A stretch of DNA of 55,510 bases, from the NCBI GenBank assembly GCA_902558885.1, contig CACEFQ010000010.1, forward strand, positions 1-55,510, read 5' to 3'. The stretch comes from an uncultured SAR116 cluster alpha proteobacterium (GTDB taxonomy: Bacteria > Pseudomonadota > Alphaproteobacteria > Puniceispirillales > Marisalimonadaceae). Below the pieces are notes generated by a model. The model saw only the letters and a program-made list of their open reading frames with translations. It was not told the DNA's origin and searched no databases. Shown piece by piece: positions 50,325 to 55,510 of this stretch; position 1 is the first letter of the stretch; each line of letters starts with the position of its first letter. Position numbers and translations under genes: made by a program.

Positions 50325-51770
50325 ATGAAAAATACAATACCTGAAACAGCAACTATTATTCCTAGTGATTTTATTATTATAGGAGGAACAGGTCATCTTT
50401 CTATGAGTAAGATTATACCTGCATTATTTTGGAGATTTATCGATAAACAAATAGATCAAAAATCAAATATAATTTTGTGTGATAGAGAAATAAAATCAAA
50501 AGAAAATTTTGAAAAATTACAAAAAACCTTCTGTGTAGAAGCTTTTGAAAGAGACAAAATAAATCAGAAACATTGGGAAAATTTTTTAAAAATAATTACA
50601 ATTATAAAATTAGATGTGATTTCTGGAGAAGGGCATCTGGAATTGCTAGAAAAACTAAAAGAAAAGTTTGATCCCAATAGACCTATAATTTTTTATTTAG
50701 CAATAGCATCAAATTTATTTGGGAACAGTTGTAAATTTTTAAGAGATTCTGGATTGAATGTTCCACAAAGTAGAATTGTAATTGAAAAACCTATTGGAAA
50801 AGACAAAGTTTCAGCAGAAGAAATAAATAATCAAATTTCAGAAGTTTTTTCAGAGAAACAAATCTATAGAATAGATCATTACTTAGGTAAAGAAACTGTC
50901 CAAAATCTTATGGCGCTGAGGTTTGCAAATACTTTTTTTGAAAATCAATGGGATAATAAAAATATTGATAATGTTCAAATCACAGTATCAGAAACTGCTG
51001 GAGTAAAAGATAGAATAGATTATTACAATCAATATGGTGCAATTAGAGATATGTTACAAAATCATCTATTACAACTCATTTGTTTGGTTGCAATGGAACC
51101 ACCTTCTTATTATGAAGCTGATCAAATGCGAGATGAAAAATTAAGGGTTTTAAAAGCACTTAAGCCTCTAGATCAAAATGAAATACAAACTGGTCAATAT
51201 AGAAGTTTTTCAGATGAACTTGGCAAAAATTCAAATACAGAAACATTTGTAGCATTAAAAGTCATGATTAATAATTGGAGATGGGCAGGTGTTCCTTTTT
51301 ATATTAGGACTGGAAAAAAACTCTCCACAAGGGCAAGTGAGATCATAATAACTTTCAGACCCAAACCACATGATATTTTTTCAAAATTCAAACACGATAA
51401 TATAGAAAGTCCAAACAGATTAATCATAAGAGTTCAACCTGAAGAAGGTCTAAAGCTGAAGTTAACCTCAAAAGCTCCTGGACCTGGAGGAATGCGATTT
51501 TTTCCTTCAGAACTTAATTTATCGTTTGGAGATACTTTTCCAGATAGATTGCCAGACGCATATGAGCGGTTATTAATGGATGTTGTAAGAGGAAACCAAA
51601 CTTTATTTATGAGATCAGATGAAGTTTTAGCAGCATGGGACTATATTGATCCAATTGTAAAATTAGTAAAAAAACAAGATCCTCAACTATATAGAACTGG
51701 AACTATGGGGCCAGAGGACAAAATATTAATGTTAGATGGACGCCAATGGCTTGATCCTAAAGATGAATAA
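50325..51770 (+). CDS. zwf: Glucose-6-phosphate 1-dehydrogenase
   Basis: This 481-residue enzyme oxidises glucose-6-phosphate to 6-phosphogluconolactone with NAD(P). The active-site motif RIDHYLGKE is intact, with the substrate-binding EKPIGKD upstream and KAPGPGGMRFFPSELNLSF downstream. The N-terminal dinucleotide motif reads GGTGHLSMSKIIPAL instead of the near-universal G-x-x-GDLAxRK-LxPAL, with Asp replaced by His and Arg by Ser. This may change cofactor preference. It is the first Entner-Doudoroff gene after the transporter. Confidence 0.95.
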   Translation: MKNTIPETATIIPSDFIIIGGTGHLSMSKIIPALFWRFIDKQIDQKSNIILCDREIKSKENFEKLQKTFCVEAFERDKINQKHWENFLKIITIIKLDVISGEGHLELLEKLKEKFDPNRPIIFYLAIASNLFGNSCKFLRDSGLNVPQSRIVIEKPIGKDKVSAEEINNQISEVFSEKQIYRIDHYLGKETVQNLMALRFANTFFENQWDNKNIDNVQITVSETAGVKDRIDYYNQYGAIRDMLQNHLLQLICLVAMEPPSYYEADQMRDEKLRVLKALKPLDQNEIQTGQYRSFSDELGKNSNTETFVALKVMINNWRWAGVPFYIRTGKKLSTRASEIIITFRPKPHDIFSKFKHDNIESPNRLIIRVQPEEGLKLKLTSKAPGPGGMRFFPSELNLSFGDTFPDRLPDAYERLLMDVVRGNQTLFMRSDEVLAAWDYIDPIVKLVKKQDPQLYRTGTMGPEDKILMLDGRQWLDPKDE

Positions 51771-51772
51771 TT

Positions 51773-52390
51773 ATGAGTATTGTTAAATTAATTTCTAATA
51801 GATTAAATTCTTCTATAGAAAATGAAGGTTCTGCCAGTTTAGTACTATCTGGTGGATCTAGCCCAATTCGTATTTATGAAGAATTATCTAATGTTGATAT
51901 TTCATGGTCTAGAGTTTTTCTAACATTGGTAGATGATAGATTTGTTAACCCTGATCACAAAGATAGTAACCAAAAACTATTGTATAATCATTTCATTAAG
52001 AACAAAGCAAAAGATATTAAGTTCTTTCCTCTTTCAGAAAATTTTTTAACAAAAGAAGATTTCAAAAAGCCCTTCGATATTACTCTACTTGGTATGGGCG
52101 AAGACGGACATTTTGCTTCCTTATTTCCTGATATGATAAATAATAATGAAGCGTTTAATTTAAATGAAAGTCCAAAAATTTTAATTACCCCACCTCAGGG
52201 TAATCCTTATCTTCCAAGAATAACTATGAACTTATCTTTGATAATGAAAAGTATAAATATAGTTTTGTTAATTAAAGGAAAAGCAAAGCAAGATATTTTT
52301 AACAAAGCTAAAAAAGATGAGGATCTTCCAATCCATTATTTAATAAAAAATAGAAACAAAAACTTTTTTGTTGAGAAAATTGATGAGTAA
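51773..52390 (+). CDS. pgl: 6-phosphogluconolactonase
   Basis: This 205-residue protein belongs to the DevB/Pgl (SOL) family. LSGGSSPIRIYEEL is the phosphate-binding loop, VDDRFVNPDHKDSNQ the family signature, and LLGMGEDGHFASLFP the active-site segment with the catalytic His. It is slightly short for the family but complete. It starts 2 bp after zwf and overlaps edd by 8 bp with the start chosen here. Confidence 0.93.
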   Translation: MSIVKLISNRLNSSIENEGSASLVLSGGSSPIRIYEELSNVDISWSRVFLTLVDDRFVNPDHKDSNQKLLYNHFIKNKAKDIKFFPLSENFLTKEDFKKPFDITLLGMGEDGHFASLFPDMINNNEAFNLNESPKILITPPQGNPYLPRITMNLSLIMKSINIVLLIKGKAKQDIFNKAKKDEDLPIHYLIKNRNKNFFVEKIDE

Positions 52391-54200
52391 ATTGCATACT
52401 AAAATTATCGAAATAACAGATAGGATAATAGATAGAAGTAAATCTTATAGAAAAAGTTATTTGAATAACATTACTGCTATGGAAGATGACAATGATAATG
52501 ATAGAAGTTCTATAGCATGTTCTAATATGGCCCACGTTGTAGCAGGTTCACCCGATTCAGAAAAAAACTCAATTTTAACAAACACTCAACCTAATATTGG
52601 TATAGTTTCAGCCTATAATGATATGCTTTCTGCACACAAACCATTAGAAAATTTTCCTAAGATAATTAAAGCTGCTGCAAATCAATTTGGTGCAACGGCC
52701 CAAATGGCAGGAGGAGTTCCTGCAATGTGTGATGGAATAACCCAAGGAAGACCAGCAATGGAACTTTCTCTGATGTCTAGAGACGTAATTGCAATGTCAA
52801 CAGCTGTTTCACTTAGTCATGGAGTTTATGATGCAGCATTATGTTTAGGTGTTTGTGATAAAATTGTACCTGGACTTTTTATTGGAGCTCTTTCTTTTGG
52901 ACATTTGCCAATTATTTTTATTCCAGCTGGACCAATGTCATCTGGAATTCCTAATGAAGAAAAAGCTAGAGTAAGAAAAGCTTTTGCAAAAGGGGAAGTT
53001 TCAAGAGAAGAATTATTAAAAGCTGAAATTTCATCCTATCATGGAGAAGGTACATGCACTTTTTATGGGACAGCAAACTCCAATCAGATGTTAATGGAAA
53101 TCATGGGTTTGCATTTACCTGGTGCTGCTTTTATTCATCCTCATAGTGATTTAAGAAACGCATATAACGTTGCTGCTACACAACAAGCGATTTTAATTTC
53201 AAGAAAGGGTCAAGATATAAGACCCATTGGAAAAATTATAGATGAGAGAAGTTTTGTAAATGCTATAATTGGTTTGCTTGCAACTGGCGGATCAACTAAT
53301 CATACATTGCATATACCAGCTATGGCAGCTGCTGCAGGAATAAAGTTGTTGTGGGAAGATTTTGAAGATTTGTCAAAAATAATTCCCTTATTAGCAAAAG
53401 TTTATCCAAATGGAAGTGCGGATATAAATCAATTTCATGCTGCGGGTGGAATGAGTTTTATAATTGGAGAACTTTTAGATGAAGGTTTGTTAGATGGATC
53501 TGCAAAAACTGTTTGGGGAAAAAATTTGTTTGATTATGTTTCAGAAGCAAATTTGAAAGATTCTAAATTAGTTTGGCATAAAGAAAAATCAAAATCATAT
53601 GATGATAAAATATTAAGAAGTGTAAAAGATCCACATCAAAAAAATGGTGGGTTAAAAATGTTAAAAGGTAATCTTGGTAGGGGGGTTATTAAAATATCTG
53701 CTGTAAGATCTGAGCATTATAAGATAGTTGCTCCTGCAATGGTTTTTAACAATCAAGAAGACGTTAAAGAAGCATATTATAAAGGTCTTTTGAATAAAGA
53801 TGTTGTAGTTGTTGTTAGGTTTCAAGGACCTAAGGCCAATGGCATGCCAGAACTACACGCATTAACACCTATTCTCTCTAATATTCAAGATATGGGCTTT
53901 AAAGTAGCTTTGGTTACTGATGGACGAATGTCTGGGGCTTCTGGAAAAGTTCCTTCTGCAATTCATGTTACACCTGAAGCTTTTGATGGTGGTACAATTT
54001 CAAAAATTCAAGACGGAGATAAAATAGAAATTGATGCTAATATAGGAACACTTAACCTTAATGAAAATTATTCAAATAGAAAAACTCCTAAGCTTGAAAA
54101 AGACCTTAATCTAGGTTTTGGAAGAAATTTATTTTCACTTTTAAGAAAAAATGCAATTAGCGCTGAAAGTGGTGCAGGTCTAAATTTAATTAATGATTAA
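52383..54200 (+). CDS. edd: Phosphogluconate dehydratase (Entner-Doudoroff)
   Basis: This 605-residue Ilv/Edd-family dehydratase converts 6-phosphogluconate to 2-keto-3-deoxy-6-phosphogluconate. The iron-sulfur ligands are visible in PAMCDGITQGR, LGVCDKIVPG and EGTCTFYGTANSNQ. The C-terminal DGRMSGASGKVPSAIHVTPEA is typical of Edd over IlvD. I chose the ATG at 52383; the TTG at 52368 would overlap pgl by 23 bp without a ribosome site. The aldolase eda and glucokinase that would complete the route are not in this window. Confidence 0.95.
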   Translation: MSKLHTKIIEITDRIIDRSKSYRKSYLNNITAMEDDNDNDRSSIACSNMAHVVAGSPDSEKNSILTNTQPNIGIVSAYNDMLSAHKPLENFPKIIKAAANQFGATAQMAGGVPAMCDGITQGRPAMELSLMSRDVIAMSTAVSLSHGVYDAALCLGVCDKIVPGLFIGALSFGHLPIIFIPAGPMSSGIPNEEKARVRKAFAKGEVSREELLKAEISSYHGEGTCTFYGTANSNQMLMEIMGLHLPGAAFIHPHSDLRNAYNVAATQQAILISRKGQDIRPIGKIIDERSFVNAIIGLLATGGSTNHTLHIPAMAAAAGIKLLWEDFEDLSKIIPLLAKVYPNGSADINQFHAAGGMSFIIGELLDEGLLDGSAKTVWGKNLFDYVSEANLKDSKLVWHKEKSKSYDDKILRSVKDPHQKNGGLKMLKGNLGRGVIKISAVRSEHYKIVAPAMVFNNQEDVKEAYYKGLLNKDVVVVVRFQGPKANGMPELHALTPILSNIQDMGFKVALVTDGRMSGASGKVPSAIHVTPEAFDGGTISKIQDGDKIEIDANIGTLNLNENYSNRKTPKLEKDLNLGFGRNLFSLLRKNAISAESGAGLNLIND

Positions 54201-54209
54201 TTATAAATC

Positions 54210-55448
54210 TTAAGATGCAGAAGCAATAGCAGAATGAAGTAAAACATTTGTACTAGAGTATGCCCATTCAGGTTTTATTTCCTCAGCTTCGTTGTGACTT
54301 AAGCCATCAACACAAGGGCACATTATCATTGCTGATGGTGCTACTGTATTAATCCAACATGCATCATGTCCTGCACCAGAAACTATATCTTTGTATGAAT
54401 ATCCGAATTTTTTAGCACTTTCTCTTATGTTATCAAGACAAAGTTTGTCGAAAGCAACAGGGTCAAAACCACCGATTTGTTCCATTTCAAAGTTAACATT
54501 ATATTTATTACAAATTTTCTCAGCAAATAATTTTATTTCTTCTTCCATTTTATCAAGTTTTTTTATTTCAGGAGATCTGATGTCTATTGTAAATGTAGTT
54601 TGACCAGCAATCACGTTTCTTGAATTAGGTGAAACTTCAATGTGTCCTACACTGCCTAGTGCATTTGGTTGGTTTTTGTTTGCTACTTTATTAACGGTTA
54701 AAACAATTTCTGATAATGCTAGTGCTGTATCTTTCCTAATGTTCATTGGGGTTGTGCCAGTATGTTGTTCAACTCCAGTAAGTTTGACTTCTAACCATTT
54801 TAATCCTTGACCGTGAGTGACGACCCCAATGTCAATATTTTCATTTTCGAGTATTGGACCTTGCTCAATATGAAGTTCATAATAACAATGAAATTTTTCT
54901 TTACCAACTGGTTCAGTTCCTTTCCATCCAATTTTTTCAAGTTCGTCACCAAAAATATTTCCTTCATAATCAGTTGTTGCAAGTAAAGTCTTAATATCAT
55001 ATATACCCGCATACCCAGCTGAAGCCATCATTGCAGGAGGAAAACGTGATCCTTCTTCATTAGTCCAATTGACGACAAAAATAGGTCTTTTTGTTTGTAT
55101 ATTTAAATCATTAAGTGTTCTGACAACTTCTAGGCCAGCAAGAACGCCAAGAACACCATCATACTTTCCACCTGTTGGTTGAGTATCTAAGTGGCTACCT
55201 ATTACTACAGGAAGAGCATCTTTATCTGTTCCATTTCTTTTAAAAAACATTGAACCAAGTTCATCGACTTTTATTGACATACCAGCTTCTGAAGCCCATT
55301 TCTGTAAAAGCTTTCTAGCTTCACCATCTTCGATAGTAACAGTTTGTCTATTATTTCCACCTGCTATGCCCGGACCAATTTTTGCCATTTCCATCAAACT
55401 ATCCCATAACCTATTCTCATTAATTGATATGTTTGTTTCTTTAATCAT
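54210..55448 (-). CDS. M20-family Zn hydrolase, N-carbamoyl-L-amino-acid hydrolase type
   Basis: This 412-residue AllC/HyuC-branch metallo-hydrolase has GSHLDTQPTGGKYDGVLG (metal His, bridging Asp), NWTNEEGSRFPPAMMAS (catalytic Glu and metal Glu, in the standard EEGSRF form), YELHIEQGPILE, and GAGHDACWINTVAPSAMIMCP with the last metal His. It is closer to the canonical family than the paralogue at 7557-8819. It probably releases a carbamoyl group from an N-carbamoyl amino acid made during pyrimidine or hydantoin breakdown. It converges on edd (9-bp gap). Confidence 0.88.
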   Translation of the reverse strand: MIKETNISINENRLWDSLMEMAKIGPGIAGGNNRQTVTIEDGEARKLLQKWASEAGMSIKVDELGSMFFKRNGTDKDALPVVIGSHLDTQPTGGKYDGVLGVLAGLEVVRTLNDLNIQTKRPIFVVNWTNEEGSRFPPAMMASAGYAGIYDIKTLLATTDYEGNIFGDELEKIGWKGTEPVGKEKFHCYYELHIEQGPILENENIDIGVVTHGQGLKWLEVKLTGVEQHTGTTPMNIRKDTALALSEIVLTVNKVANKNQPNALGSVGHIEVSPNSRNVIAGQTTFTIDIRSPEIKKLDKMEEEIKLFAEKICNKYNVNFEMEQIGGFDPVAFDKLCLDNIRESAKKFGYSYKDIVSGAGHDACWINTVAPSAMIMCPCVDGLSHNEAEEIKPEWAYSSTNVLLHSAIASAS

Positions 55449-55510
55449 TGGATTTTCCCTTAATTTGCAATCTTTATTAACTTAATAAATTCTAATAATA
55501 TAAAAATTAA

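Noticed and set aside
1-55510. CRISPR array, riboswitch, rRNA or insertion sequence
   Set aside because: No regularly spaced short repeats with unique spacers, no recognised riboswitch core, no rRNA sequence and no transposase gene were seen on either strand.

Overview
The window is strongly AT-rich and densely packed bacterial DNA. The gene set suggests a small-genome marine alphaproteobacterium of the AEGEAN-169/HIMB59 or SAR116 kind. It includes a Pseudomonas-GtsA-like glucose ABC transporter joined to zwf-pgl-edd, many short catabolic operons (Gfo/Idh, SDR, PhyH, mandelate racemase, MmgE/PrpD, M20 hydrolases) and a tRNA-Ser(GCT) that carries an integrated island. The taxon is inferred from gene content and base composition, not from a marker gene.

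Layout. 1-4491: the end of an acidic repeat protein, a secreted nuclease, a DMT transporter, uracil-DNA glycosylase and a PhyH dioxygenase. 4636-15851: a mixed catabolic region with an enolase-superfamily enzyme, cupin, MmgE/PrpD, carbamoyl-amino-acid hydrolase, aldehyde dehydrogenase, VOC protein, rhodanese, alpha/beta hydrolase, RidA, CMD protein, Gfo/Idh oxidoreductase, a dead nitronate monooxygenase fragment, and small unknown genes.

15865-33694 is a genomic island inserted at the 3' end of tRNA-Ser(GCT). It appears to be two elements in tandem. The 3' end of the tRNA is repeated at 15865, and a second att-like copy lies at 26948. Each att copy is followed, at exactly the same distance, by a tandem 12-bp repeat, and a diverged copy of that repeat sits in front of the single integrase gene at 33541. 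The left element (15.9-26.9 kb) has no integrase. It carries a TerY-P-type signalling operon: a vWA protein, a PP2C phosphatase, two near-identical kinases (one membrane-anchored with an outside domain) and two membrane proteins. It also carries secreted and membrane proteins, one of which shares a four-cysteine module with the outside part of the kinase. The right element (26.9-33.7 kb) carries two unknown small genes, a large nuclease-helicase resembling the motor half of Type ISP restriction enzymes but ending in nine GW-type repeats in place of a methyltransferase, two small helix-turn-helix proteins, and the integrase. Both cargoes look like defence or stress modules.

33923-43746 returns to chromosomal genes: a LysR regulator, a BaiN/YhiN-type flavoprotein, a DEAD-box RNA helicase, a DMT transporter, an SDR, then a co-directional group with a split sulfopyruvate-decarboxylase-like TPP enzyme, a Gfo/Idh dehydrogenase and a second atypical SDR, faced by a beta-hydroxyacid dehydrogenase.

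43812-54200 is a complete sugar module. A sensor kinase/response regulator pair reads away from a periplasmic binding protein, two permeases and an ATPase, followed directly by glucose-6-phosphate dehydrogenase, 6-phosphogluconolactonase and phosphogluconate dehydratase. Together these would take up glucose (or a related sugar) and feed it into the Entner-Doudoroff pathway under two-component control. A second M20 carbamoyl hydrolase closes the window.
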